Part shown: positions 27,974-37,414 of the stretch, in pieces
Numbering within the stretch: position 1 is the first letter of the stretch
Layout of the letters: each line of letters begins with the position of its first letter
Origin: Bacillus sp. (in: firmicutes)
GTDB taxonomy: Bacteria; Bacillota; Bacilli; Bacillales; Salisediminibacteriaceae
Length of the DNA stretch: 43,107 bases
Assembly (NCBI GenBank): GCA_021208645.1
Contig: JAJOJL010000137.1
Span: 1-43,107 of the forward strand
Direction of reading: 5' to 3'
Notes under the pieces: model-generated
The model's database searches: none
Told to the model about the DNA's origin: nothing
Seen by the model: the letters and a program-made list of their open reading frames with translations, nothing else
Position numbers and translations under genes: made by a program

Positions 27974-29696
27974 ATGTTAAAGAATGTTATGGTTGCCTTC
28001 ATATTTATGTTTGTTCTTTGGGTGCCAACACAGGTGTTGGCTGTGGATTATACGATAAACGATCTTCAAATAGACGCCTATTTACAGGACGACGGTAAAG
28101 TGTTGGTAGAAGAAACACATACGTATTCGTTTAAAGGGGAGTTTGGCGGAATCATCCGTGAGCTAGTGCCAAAATCTGGTGCATCGATTGTAGATCTGGA
28201 GGCTATGGAAGGAAATAGCCCATTGATCATTGAAGCCGATGGGTATGAATATAGAATCCACCGTGCCGGTGCCGATGAAACGATTACCGTTGTTCTTACT
28301 TATGAAATTCACAACGGAGTGGAAGTGTATAACGATATGGTTCAGTTTTACTGGCCATTTTTTGACCGGCGAAACGAATCTACCTATGAAAACTTAATAA
28401 TCACTGTTTTTCCACCAGAAACAACGACAAACGTAGTCGCTGTTGGGTATGATGAAGCCTATCAAAAGGAAACCATTTTAGGGGATGGACAGGTTGTGTT
28501 TGACTACGGCAAGGTACCGAGCAACCGGAATGGAGACATTCGAGTTGCTTATGATGCTGCCTTATTTACGGGGGGTAGTATAACCCATGAGGGAGAGATT
28601 GGTCCGGAAATCCTTGCTGCCCAGCAAAACATGGAGGAGAGAGCGGCAGCGAGAATAGAACGACAAGAAACCCTTTCGTCCATTGGAACCGTTGTTTTAC
28701 CGTTAGTGGCATTAATCTTTTTGTTTATTGTCCTTCGTGTATGGCTAGAAGCACGAAACAAGCAAAGAGCTCTCAAACGGGAAGTGGGGGAAGGAACCCT
28801 TTTACCAGAACTTAAATTATCGATGCCGGCAACGATCTGTTATACAAACGGTCACCACCTTACAGCAGAATCCATAGCTGCATCTTTGTTAGATTTAGTA
28901 AGGAAAGGGCAAGTGAAAAAAAATTGCAGAAAATCAGTTTCAATTAGTGAACCGAACAGGCCTCCTTGACCACGAGCAAGCCCTTGTCCACTGGTTGTTC
29001 GACGAAGTGAGTGGCGGAGACATTTTTGGATTTGATGATTTAAAAGCGTACACGTCAAACAAGTTCAACCATAGTAAATACCAGCAACTATATTTAAAGT
29101 GGGCACGGGCAGTTCATGGGGAAGTAAAAGCAGCAGGTTTATACGAGAAGAAAAAGGCGTTCCGTTGGACGATGGCAGGCTTTAGCCTCGTGTTACTACC
29201 ACTGGCCCTATCGTTTTTCACTTATGATTTGATTGGCTGGTTTGTGGGCACGTTAGTGTTTGTATTGGCGTTCCCATTACTTGCAGTTACCCATTATCCG
29301 AAAACGTGGGAAGGGGCAAAAATCACCTATGAGTGGCGCAAGTTCAGAACTGGATTTAGTACATTAACGGAAGGGGATTGGCATAGGTTTTCGGAAGAGG
29401 AAAAAATGCGTGCGTTTATTTACGGGTTAGGGGTAAAAATAAAGGATCTGAAAAAACAAAACGAAACGCTGGCGAAAGCGTTCCAACAGGGGGCGATTTC
29501 AGGGTCCACGGGGAATGTAGGGCAACCGAGTACAGCTTACGGATTTGACCCAACCTGGATCCTCGTTGCCGGCGCAGCCAGCTCCAACTTCCAATCTGCA
29601 GAGAAACGAACTACGATAGAAAGCACCAGTTCAGGTAGTTCCTTTAGCGGAGGTGGAGGAGCAGGTGGAGGCGGCGGTGGTTCAGGAGCCTTTTAG
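27974..29696 (+). CDS. DUF2207 membrane protein (frameshifted)
   Basis: About 574 residues. Signal peptide (to QVLAVDY), a large outside beta-rich DUF2207 region (DGKVLVEETHTYSFKGEFGG), a membrane helix (VVLPLVALIFLFIVL), a cytoplasmic winged-helix-like part, two more helices, and a glycine-rich C-terminus typical of the family. The frame breaks at eight A (28916-28923); seven A gives KKIAENQFQLVNRTGLLDHE and joins the halves. ATG 27974 after GAAAGGGGTGG. Function unknown. Confidence 0.87.
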
Positions 29697-29710
29697 GCTT
29701 GATGCTAAAT

Positions 29711-29733
29711 CGACAGGTGCCTGGCACTTGTCG
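29711..29733. repeat. GACAGGTGCC-GGCACTTGTC hairpin, third repeat copy
   Basis: Arms 29711-29721 and 29723-29733 with one G-U. Weak T run after it, so its role as terminator of the DUF2207 gene is less clear than for the other copies. Confidence 0.6.
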
Positions 29734-29779
29734 AAAAATCTTTTTGTGAAAAGTTCTTTTAAGTTTGTGATTTTAGGAT

Positions 29780-29785
29780 TATAAT
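29780..29785 (+). promoter_or_regulatory. -10 box for the riboswitch transcript
   Basis: Perfect TATAAT about 40 bases before the riboswitch; the -35 position holds only a weak TTTTAA-like sequence. Confidence 0.4.
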
Positions 29786-29821
29786 AGATTTGTCGAAAGT
29801 TAAAAATTGAATAATAAAAAA

Positions 29822-29976
29822 TTAGGTGCAATTTCTTCAGATTGCTTAATAGGGAAGTTTGGTGCAAAGCCAACGCGGTCCCGCCACTGTAAATGAGAGT
29901 TGCCTGTAATATGTCACTATCTGTCAAGATGGGAAGACGCAGGGAACGATGATCATGAGCCAGGAGACCTGCCTAG
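29822..29976 (+). ncRNA. Cobalamin (B12) riboswitch
   Basis: Conserved blocks occur in order: TTAGGTGC, AGGGAAGTTTGGTGCAAAGC, CAACGCGGTCCCGCCACTGT, and the B12 box GCCAGGAGACCTGCCT at 29959-29974. It binds adenosyl- or other cobalamins and shuts the operon when B12 is plentiful. An intrinsic terminator at 30064 is its likely output. It lies ahead of a B12 uptake operon, which fits. Confidence 0.96.
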
Positions 29977-30063
29977 TTTTTATTTTTCACCGTACTACGA
30001 GGATGGGAGGGTGTTAAGAAGCAGGCATAGTTGTATGCATTTATAAAGCTGTCTTAATTTCAC

Positions 30064-30088
30064 AATCTCCTTATGGGAGATTTTTTTT
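30064..30088 (+). terminator. Terminator, expression platform of the riboswitch
   Basis: AATCTCC (30064-30070) pairs with GGAGATT (30076-30082), then a run of T, 90 bases after the B12 box and before the first gene. Suggests control by premature termination. GCAGGC at about 30023 could pair with the B12 box as an alternative fold. Confidence 0.8.
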
Positions 30089-30193
30089 GTTTTAGCGTAA
30101 GTTCAAATAGGTCATTTTTGTTTTTTGAACTGACTCGAAGCAATATGCGTAGCCGTTGCTAAGTAATTACATAAACCGAAGGAGAGAAGACAA

Positions 30194-31911
30194 TTGAAAA
30201 GAACACTACATGTATTTTTAAGTTTTTTACTAGTTTTTAGTATGTTTTTTACTAGTTTTCCAGTAAATAGTTTCGCAGAAGAGAAACAAAAAGGGAAATT
30301 AACGATAATAGGATTAGATCAACCTTATGAAGAAATCTATGATTACCAAGATGACGTAACTGCCTATGATGTCTTGAAAGGAAAGATAGGCTCAGAAAAT
30401 TTAGATGTATCAGGTACAGGAGATGGTGTATTTTTAAATGCCATTAAAGGCGTTCAACCAGGTGAAGACGAGTTTTGGGCTTTCTTCATTAATGGAATTG
30501 CCTCACAAGTTGGTATCGGTGGATATACTGTCCAAGAAGGTGACCACTTAACGTTTAAAATCATTAATTTTAACGAAACTGACGAAAATTCAGTTTCATT
30601 AACAGTAGTAGGTCCAGATGGGACGATTGAAAACACAGATTGGCCTGTCTCCTTTTTACCAGATCAAAACCCGTCTGCATTTGACTTACTGTTAGTGATT
30701 ATGGGGCATGACAAGGTAGACTTTAGTGTTGACCCTCAATGGGGAGTTTCTATCGATGGTATTGCCGGCATCCCTGTTGAAGGGACGTATTTCTGGGCTT
30801 TTTATATAAACGAAACATCTGCTCAAATTGGTGCCGACAGCTATCCCCTTCAATCTGGCGATGCTATCAAGTATAATTATGAATCGTGGGAAAGTGATGG
30901 AAACGGTACAGTAGAAGATGAAGAACTATGGGAAGATAAAGACAATAATCAACGACCATTCGACAATGCGTTGCTTCAAACTGCCATTGAAAATGGGAGC
31001 AACTATATTTTTGCCAATAGTATTGGAGAGTGGGAAGCAGTCGCCCTAAGGCAAGCTGGTTACACCATTCCATCCTCTTACTTAGAGAATGTGGAAAAAA
31101 TCGTTGCTGATGCGGAAGGTCAATTCCGTACGGTAACGGAATACGAGCGGTACACCCTTGGAATTCTTGCAGCAGGTGGAGACCCAACGAATATAGCTGG
31201 GTACAATCTAGTGGAAAAAATATATAACGGTAATTTATCAAGACAAGGTTTAAATGGCGTATTTTATGGATTAATCGCTGTGGACAGTGCACCATTCGAT
31301 ATTCCAGACGCAGCAGAATGGACACGTGAAAGAATGATTTCCCATTTGTTAGATGCTCAAAATGACGACGGAGGCTGGAATTGGGATGGTAGCTCAACGA
31401 GTGATCCTGATACAACAGCTATGGTCCTTACTGCTCTAGCTCCTTACAAATCTGAAGCAAACGTCCAAGAAGTAGTTGCTAACGGTGTGACATTTTTGGC
31501 AGGGAAGTATCAAGTAGATAAAGTAGATAACAGTTCAACAGCAGCACAAATGGTAGTTGCCCTTCCGCATTGGGAATCGATGCCAATGGGGAAAGGTTTA
31601 CGAAAAACGATCAGAGCGTTGTGGAGTTTTTACTTACATTCCAAAACAGTGATGGTGGTTTTGACTATATGGGTGGAGATGAGAGTGATGTGTTTTCTAC
31701 TGCCCAAGGGTTCCAAGGGATTGTAGCGTACCAGTTGTTCCTAGATGGTAAATCTTCCTTGTATGATCTTAGCCAACCTTTGGAAAGAGAGGGAGCCCGC
31801 CTACCTGAAACTGCAACTTCCTTCTACACTATACTAGCACTTGGACTTCTAATGGCAGCATTAGGCACTGGTTATTATTTAGCCGCAAGAAATAGAAAAA
31901 TTATAGCTTAA
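30194..31911 (+). CDS. Sortase-anchored transcobalamin-like protein (two DUF4430 plus alpha-toroid; frameshifted)
   Basis: About 572 residues. Signal peptide to about residue 29 (NSFAEEK). Two DUF4430 domains, about 35-120 and 133-222, the fold of the C-terminal beta domain of transcobalamin. Then a prenyltransferase-like alpha/alpha toroid (about 250-520) with repeated DGGW/DGGF motifs, the fold of transcobalamin's N-terminal domain. It ends with LPETA, a helix and RNRK: a sortase anchor. Start TTG 30194 after AAGGAGAGA. One T lost at 31563-31564; restoring it reads VVALSALGIDANGERFTKND. First gene under the B12 riboswitch, so almost certainly captures cobalamin at the cell wall. Confidence 0.88.
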
Positions 31912-31990
31912 TCAAACCCTCCCTTTTCTTGTTGAAAAACAGAAGGGGGAGGACATTCATCATCACACCATAAAGATAGGGGGGGACAGG

Positions 31991-32782
31991 ATGAAAGGTC
32001 AACTATGTATAAAAACAGCAACATTCTTGTTTTCAATCCTACTATTAATAGGTTTATTTGGGTGTAATACGAACGGTGAAATGACCACCTTATCAGAGGA
32101 AGATACGGTAGAAACGGAAATATTGGAAACGGATGAACCAACTGATGAGGACCATACAATAGACGAGACAACCGATTTCGAATCAGTCGAGGATACAGAT
32201 AATCAGGAAAACATGTCAGATAAAGATTCATTGACAACGGAATCGGAAACGGAGGCTTCTACAAAAACGGAAACCGGTAAGGAATCTTCCTCTAAATCGG
32301 ATTCCAATGGAAACAACTCTACAGCAACAGCTAATACGGCGGAGGATAAGAAAACATCACAAAAAAATAAAGAAAAACCATCAGCACCGAAAAAAGAAGA
32401 AAGCAAAACAGCGGAACCCTCTCCACCAAAGGAACCGGAAAAACAACCGGCACCTGCCTTAACAGCAACGTTAACGATCATTGGTCCAAAGGATAACAGA
32501 ATACTTGAAACAACGGTGAACTTCAGCGAAGGAGAAACGGTGTTAGACGTTCTTCTTAAGGGTGCTTCAAAAGCGAATATTTCTGTAGATTATTCAGGCA
32601 GTAGGGCAACTGCTTATGTTTATGGAATAAAGGATATTTTTGAATTTGACCACGGTACCCCGGAGTGGTTGGGTTGGCCGAATTAATGGTTCAGATTTAA
32701 CGAGAAGTTCTGGCGCAACTGAGGTTACAACGGCGACACTATTACCTGGGTCTACCTGGAAGATTTTATGGCTGGTCAATAA
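31991..32782 (+). CDS. DUF4430 lipoprotein, B12-binding candidate (frameshifted)
   Basis: Lipoprotein with lipobox GLFGC (Cys about 25), a 130-residue Thr/Ser/Glu/Lys/Pro-rich linker, and one C-terminal DUF4430 domain (LTIIGPKDNRILETTV to the end). Two indels break it: an extra C at 32658-32661 and a missing G at 32732. Repair gives HGTRSGWVGRINGSDL and TTGDTITWVYLEDFMAGQ, the usual end of the domain, stopping at TAA 32780-32782. About 264 residues. The stop overlaps the next start (TAATG). The flexible linker would let it reach from membrane to wall, so it may pass B12 from the anchored protein to the transporter; inference. Confidence 0.82.
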
Positions 32783-33670
32783 TGATTACTCAATTTTCCA
32801 ATTTTCATCCCTTTGTGACGTTTTTCTATTATATGAGTGCCGTTGTTTTGATTATGTTGTTTCAGCATCCACTCCTATTAGCCGTAGTCTTGTTTATCAT
32901 TGTAGCCATTCATTTTTTTTGAAGACAGGTGCAGGAGTTTAAAAAAAATGGCTCGTGCTCATTCTCATTAGTGGAGGATTGATTTTTATTATCAATCCTT
33001 TGTTTAATGATCGAGGCAGGCATGTTTTATTTGAGTTGCTAGGTCAGCGGGTCACGCTAGAGGCTAGCCTTTACGGCGCTACGATGGCACTGGCCATCAT
33101 GGCCATCATCTCCCTGTTCGTTTCTTACAACGAAGTGATGACACCGAACAAGCTGTTGTTCTTATTTTCTAAAATACTGCCAAGGTTTGCTGTCGTCCTA
33201 ATGCTTACTTTACGATTCATTCCATTAATGAAACGGCGACTTGACGAAATTTCAGCGGTACAGCAAAGTAAAGGGTTGTCTTTAACCGATGGAACTTGGC
33301 GAAAAAAAGGGCAGACGGTCTCTTATATGTCCAGGTACTGTTGACATACTCTTTGGAAGAAGCAATTCAAACGGCTGATTCCATGAATGCGAGAGAGTAT
33401 GGAAAATACAAACGAAGCAGTTACGAGCATTTTCGTTTTAAACAAACGGATGGCTTAGCGTTAACTTACTTAGTTTTATTACTTACGGCAGGATTGATTG
33501 GTCGATTTCAAGGCTACGGCAACCTGGTGATTTTTCCAGTCATGGGGGAATTGACACCGGACTTGATGGATTGGCTGTTTGCGTCTTTCCTGTTCTTGTT
33601 TCTGTCATTTCCACTACAAGTAAAAGGAGGGAGCTATCTAAAATGGCGTATATTGAATATAACAACGTGA
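32782..33670 (+). CDS. ecfT: ECF transporter membrane subunit EcfT (frameshifted)
   Basis: Starts at ATG 32782, overlapping the preceding stop, with MITQFSNFHPFVTFFYY. Several membrane helices; the coupling helix ends in NAREYG, the Ala-Arg motif that binds the ATPases. The frame is disturbed three times: TGA at 32920 beside eight T, eight A at 32941-32948, and seven A at 33302 where eight restore WRKKRADGLLYVQ. The first two could both be one-base overcalls (giving FFEDRCRSLKKWLV) or a changed Trp codon (FFWRQVQEFKKW); I cannot decide. About 295 residues. Links ATPases to the S subunit. Confidence 0.83.
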
Positions 33671-35354
33671 CATTCACCTACCCAGAAATGACAGCGCCTG
33701 CTGTGAAGGAACTTTCCTTACAGGTAGAAAAGGGACAATTCATTGTTCTGTTTGGATCCTCTGGCAGCGGCAAAAGTACCCTCCTCCGTTTATTAAAAAA
33801 GGAAATCCAGCCTAATGGTACGTTGTTGGGTGACATTTTCCTTGATGGAAAAAGCTTGATGGAAATGAGGAACGAAAGTAGCAGGGATGTTGGCTTTGTT
33901 TTTCAAGATCCGGAAAATCAGCTGGTGGCCGAGGAAGTTCTTCATGAGTTAGCCTTTGGCCTTGAAAACATCGGTCTTGCCAAAAGTGAAATGCGAAACC
34001 GAATTGCGGAAATGGTCCATTTTATGGGTGCAGAGTCCATGTTACACCGAAAGGTCCATGAACTGTCTGGTGGGCAAAAGCAGCAGATAAATTTAGCCTC
34101 GGTTCTTTTAATGCAGCCGAAGATCCTTCTCCTTGATGAACCGACAGCCCAGTTGGATCCAGTCAGTACACGGGAGTTTTTAAATATGATCGTGCGGTTA
34201 AATGAGGAGTTTGGCCTTACGGTGATTATGGCCGAGCACCGCTTGGACGAAGTGATTTCCTATGCCGATAAACTGGTCATGATGGATAAAGGAGAGATCG
34301 TTTTCAATGGTCCGCCAAAGGAAGTGTTGACGGAGATTTGGCAAGGGCAGGTGCGAGAACGGCCGTTTATTCCTGCCATTCCATCATTTTATTTTCAAGT
34401 TTATGATAGTTTAGTTGGAAGTGTGAGATGGGAGGATTCGAAGGAAGGTAGCCTTCTATACCAAACCCCGCCGTTAACGGTGAAAGAAGGGAGAAATTGG
34501 CTTGAAACCGTAGCGTTGAAGGACGAGGAATACGTTCTTAAAACAAATCCAAATTCCATGTATGGTAACCATGTGAAGGGTGACGAACTAGTTCAAGTTA
34601 ATAATTTATTTTTCACTATGGCATAGAAAAGACGCCACAACTCGTCCTAAAGGAATTGGATTTTTGTTTGCGTAAGGGTGAGATGTATGCTTTATTAGGT
34701 GGGAACGGATCAGGTAAATCTACGTTATTAAAAGTGTTGTGCGGGATTCATAAAGCCCAGCAAGGGAAGGTATGGATTGACAACAAACCGTTAAAATCCT
34801 GGAAGCGACAAGATTTAGTTGGAAAAGTGGGCTATTTGCCGCAAAATCCGAAGTTGTTCTTTCTCCACGACACGGTTAAAAAAGAGCTGGAGGAGACGAT
34901 GTCACAGTCTACAGAATCGCCAACTGAACTGGTGGAATCCTTACTGAATATGCTAGATATTTCCCATTTAATCCACAAGCATCCCTATGACTTAAGCGGG
35001 GGAGAGTTGCAGAAAGCGGCCCTTGCCTGTATCCTTCTAAGGAAACCGGATATTCTGCTATTGGATGAACCAACGAAGGGGCTCGATCCTGTCTCTAAAA
35101 ATCAGCTGGCAGACATATTAAAAGAGCTTTGCCGCAATGGTACCACAGTTCTTTTTACTACCCATGATGTGGAATTTGCTGCTGCAAATGCCAGTAGATG
35201 CGGGATGATGTTTGATGGGAAGATAACGTCTGAAGGGGATCCTTCGGTGTTTTTTAAAGGGAATTTCTTCTATACAACAATGATACAACGGTTGTTGCGG
35301 GGAAAAAACTCGACTTGTTTAACAGTGGAGGAGGCGTGTCGGCAATGGAGTTGA
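33643..35354 (+). CDS. ECF transporter ATPase, fused two-domain EcfA (frameshifted)
   Basis: About 571 residues with two ABC domains. First: GSSGSGKST, LSGGQKQQ, ILLLDEPTAQLD. Second: GGNGSGKST, LSGGELQK, ILLLDEPTKGLD. They appear as two frames because one T is missing at 34617; restoring it reads NNLFFTYGIEKTPQLVLKEL, a normal start for the second domain. EcfA1 and EcfA2 are more often separate genes; YkoD-like fusions are known. ATG 33643 after AAAGGAGGGAG overlaps ecfT by 28 bases. Powers B12 import. Confidence 0.88.
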
Positions 35355-36037
35355 GAAAAAAGCTGTTAGAAGGACTTTTGCTGGTTGTGGCAGTGGTACT
35401 GGTTCTCCTCTCCTTCTTGTATTTTGATTACTACTTATGGCTCAGTTTTGGTGTGGTGGCTGTTGCCATATTGCTGTTCTTGGTTCGGTTTGAACGAAAA
35501 ATTATTGGAGCGAGGGAAATTGTGTTGTTGGCTGTCCTTGCTGCCATTGCTGCCGTAAGCCGAATTCCCTTTGCCAGCATTCCCAGTGTGCAACCCACAA
35601 CCTTCGTAATTATGATGGCGGGATTAGTGTTTGGAGCAGAAAGTGGTTTTATTATTGGGATTGTTTCGGGCCTTGCTTCGAATATGATCTTGGGACAAGG
35701 GCCGTGGACACCCTTTCAAATGCTTGCTTGGGGACTCGTTGGGTTTAGTGCAGGGTTGTTAAAAAACAAGAAGTTTATGTCTTATCAATGGGGGAAGATC
35801 TTGTTTGCTATTGTATGGGGGTTTCTGTTTGGCTGGATTATGAATTTGTGGGGGCTTCTCGCCTTAATTGGTCCGGATGGCTCGTTCAATATGAGTGTGC
35901 TTGTTGCTTATTTTGTTAGTAGCGCAATCTTTGACAGCATGCATGCCTTCTCTAATGTATTCTTTCTATTAATGTTCGGTGGTATGTGGTGGAAGATCCT
36001 GCAGCGGTTTAAAGTAAAGTACGGCCTTTTGGAGTGA
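35345..36037 (+). CDS. ECF transporter S component, predicted cobalamin-specific
   Basis: 230 residues, six or more membrane helices. ATG 35345 lies after GGAGGAGG and overlaps the ATPase gene by 10 bases. An N-terminal pair of helices precedes the S-core (EIVLLAVLAAIAAVSRIPFA, then FGAESGFIIGIVSG and GQGPWTPFQMLAWG). Size and these motifs fit CbrT-type S components rather than the small BioY or RibU. Substrate B12 is inferred from the riboswitch and the transcobalamin-like partners. Confidence 0.82.
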   Translation: MELRKKLLEGLLLVVAVVLVLLSFLYFDYYLWLSFGVVAVAILLFLVRFERKIIGAREIVLLAVLAAIAAVSRIPFASIPSVQPTTFVIMMAGLVFGAESGFIIGIVSGLASNMILGQGPWTPFQMLAWGLVGFSAGLLKNKKFMSYQWGKILFAIVWGFLFGWIMNLWGLLALIGPDGSFNMSVLVAYFVSSAIFDSMHAFSNVFFLLMFGGMWWKILQRFKVKYGLLE

Positions 36038-36166
36038 CGTTTCTTTAGGGAAAAAATCAATGAGAATGGTAGAATAGGGTAGAAGATCTAAAAGGGTGCC
36101 AACAAAAGCCTAACAGTTACGGCTAGGGAATCTATTTTACATAGAACAGGAAGGGACGGTTGAACG

Positions 36167-36853
36167 ATGGAGCTTACATACAGAGGAAAAACGAAAGATG
36201 TTTATTTGTTGGATGACGGAAATTATTTGTTGAAATTTAAGGATGATGTGACCGGAGAAGATGGTGTGTTTGATCCTGGCGCAAATACAGTTGGTCTTTC
36301 TATTCAAGGTGCCGGTAAAGCGGCTTTACGGTTGACCACTTTCTTTTTCGAAAAGTTAAAAGAACAAGGGGTACCGACTCATTTTATAGAGGCAAATGTG
36401 GATGAGAGTACCATGACTGTAATGCCAGCTGAAGTGTTTGGAGAAGGGCTCGAAGTGATTTGTCGTTATCGTGCCGTCGGTAGCTTTTTGCGAAGATATG
36501 GCAAGTATGCAGAAGAAGGACAAAAATTAGACGGGTTCGTGGAAGTAACATTGAAGGATGATGAGCGGCAAGATCCCCCTATTTCAGAGGATGCCTTGGA
36601 CATGCTCGGAATTCTATCAAAACAAGAGTACCAGATTTTAAAAGAGTTAACGAAAAAAATTGGTGCCATCGTAAAAGACGAGTTAGGAAAAAAAGAAATC
36701 GAACTGTATGACATTAAATTCGAATTTGGCCGTACAGGGGAAAATAAAGAAATTGTTCTGATCGATGAGATTTCTGGCGGTAACATGAGGGCCTACAAAA
36801 AGGGAGATTACATCGAACCTTTACAGTTAGAAAAGCTGCTTTTAGATGAATAA
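36167..36853 (+). CDS. purC: SAICAR synthetase-like protein (PurC)
   Basis: 228 residues of the SAICAR synthetase fold, with GKTKDVYLL, CRYRAVGSFLRRYG, DPPISEDAL and IDEISGGNMR. It has an insert VTGEDGVFDPGANTVGLS, unlike PurC in Bacillus pur operons, and resembles the atypical PurC/Ade5-like group. The enzyme couples CAIR with aspartate in purine synthesis. It stands alone, 130 bases after the B12 operon, with no other pur gene. Start ATG 36167 with AGGAAGGGACGG ahead. Could be a second copy or a paralogue with another substrate. Confidence 0.82.
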   Translation: MELTYRGKTKDVYLLDDGNYLLKFKDDVTGEDGVFDPGANTVGLSIQGAGKAALRLTTFFFEKLKEQGVPTHFIEANVDESTMTVMPAEVFGEGLEVICRYRAVGSFLRRYGKYAEEGQKLDGFVEVTLKDDERQDPPISEDALDMLGILSKQEYQILKELTKKIGAIVKDELGKKEIELYDIKFEFGRTGENKEIVLIDEISGGNMRAYKKGDYIEPLQLEKLLLDE

Positions 36854-36916
36854 ATGGAGTGTTTCTAATAGGACAAAAACTTGGTAGTTAGATCTCACTT
36901 CATAAATAAAATTATA

Positions 36917-36976
36917 AAAATACCTGTTTCCATTGTAGGTGATTGTAACTCTTATGGAGCCAGGTATTTTGCTTTT
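36917..36976 (+). terminator. Terminator-like hairpin after purC-like gene
   Basis: AAAATACCTG (36917-36926) pairs with CAGGTATTTT (36961-36970), with an inner TCCAT/ATGGA stem, then CTTTT. Confidence 0.55.
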
Positions 36977-37058
36977 AATTAAACTAGTTGTGAACGGTGT
37001 ATGAGCAACTGCAAATTGGATACAAACCTTCAATTTGTTATTATCCATTTAGAAACTG

Positions 37059-37200
37059 TTATTTGTACTGTTTTTTACAATCCCACGATGCCCCACCCAT
37101 ACACTTCTGCCTTACAATGACAAAGTTTTTATCCCTCGTAAACATTTGGTATTGCTGTTACAAATCCACCAATTCTACTTTCAATGTCCTTCCTATTCAT
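37059..37200 (-). pseudogene. Possible small ORF, interrupted
   Basis: ATG 37200 (minus strand) after GGAGAG encodes MNRKDIESRIGGFVTAIPNV... and stops after 23 codons. A one-base shift near 37130 would continue with KNFVIVRQKCMGGASWDCKK to TAA at 37061, about 46 residues with two Cys. The look is protein-like but I know no family. The ISL3 element is inserted about 60 bases upstream, possibly in its promoter region. The remainder of 36976-37262 shows nothing else. Confidence 0.3.
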
Positions 37201-37262
37201 CATAATCTCTCCAAAGAAGTTATTGTACAATTATAATCTTTTATGACGGCTATTTACTATTA

Positions 37263-37270
37263 ATACTTTT
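37263..37270. repeat. 8-bp target site duplication of ISL3 element, left
   Basis: ATACTTTT, repeated exactly at 38675-38682. Confidence 0.88.
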
Positions 37271-37293
37271 GGGTCTATACTGAATGTTGTGGT
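37271..37293 (+). repeat. ISL3 left inverted repeat
   Basis: Matches the inverted right end at about 15 of 23 positions, including AATGT and GTGGT blocks. Confidence 0.75.
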
Positions 37294-37295
37294 CA

Positions 37296-37340
37296 TGCCT
37301 ATGAAATCAATGGGCGGGGAGCCCATTGATTTCATAGGCA
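37296..37340. repeat. Perfect 20-bp hairpin just inside ISL3 left end
   Basis: Arms 37296-37315 and 37321-37340 (TGCCTATGAAATCAATGGGC and inverse) around GGGGA. No T run. Lies between the IS end and the transposase start, where it could block translation or transcription from outside promoters. Confidence 0.8.
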
Positions 37341-37414
37341 AAAAAAATACACCCAATCCTCTCTCTTTGTTAACCTTGAGTTACCACACAACAAAGAACA
37401 AGGAGAGGATTAAG

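Noticed and set aside
32203..32481. 92-codon minus-strand ORF opposite the DUF4430 lipoprotein linker
   Set aside because: Reverse of a repetitive Thr/Ser/Glu/Lys-rich linker; Ser/Val/Phe-rich product is a composition artefact.
36997..37236. 79-codon plus-strand ORF before the ISL3 element
   Set aside because: No ribosome site, odd composition rich in Cys and Tyr; the opposite strand has a better start and ribosome site.
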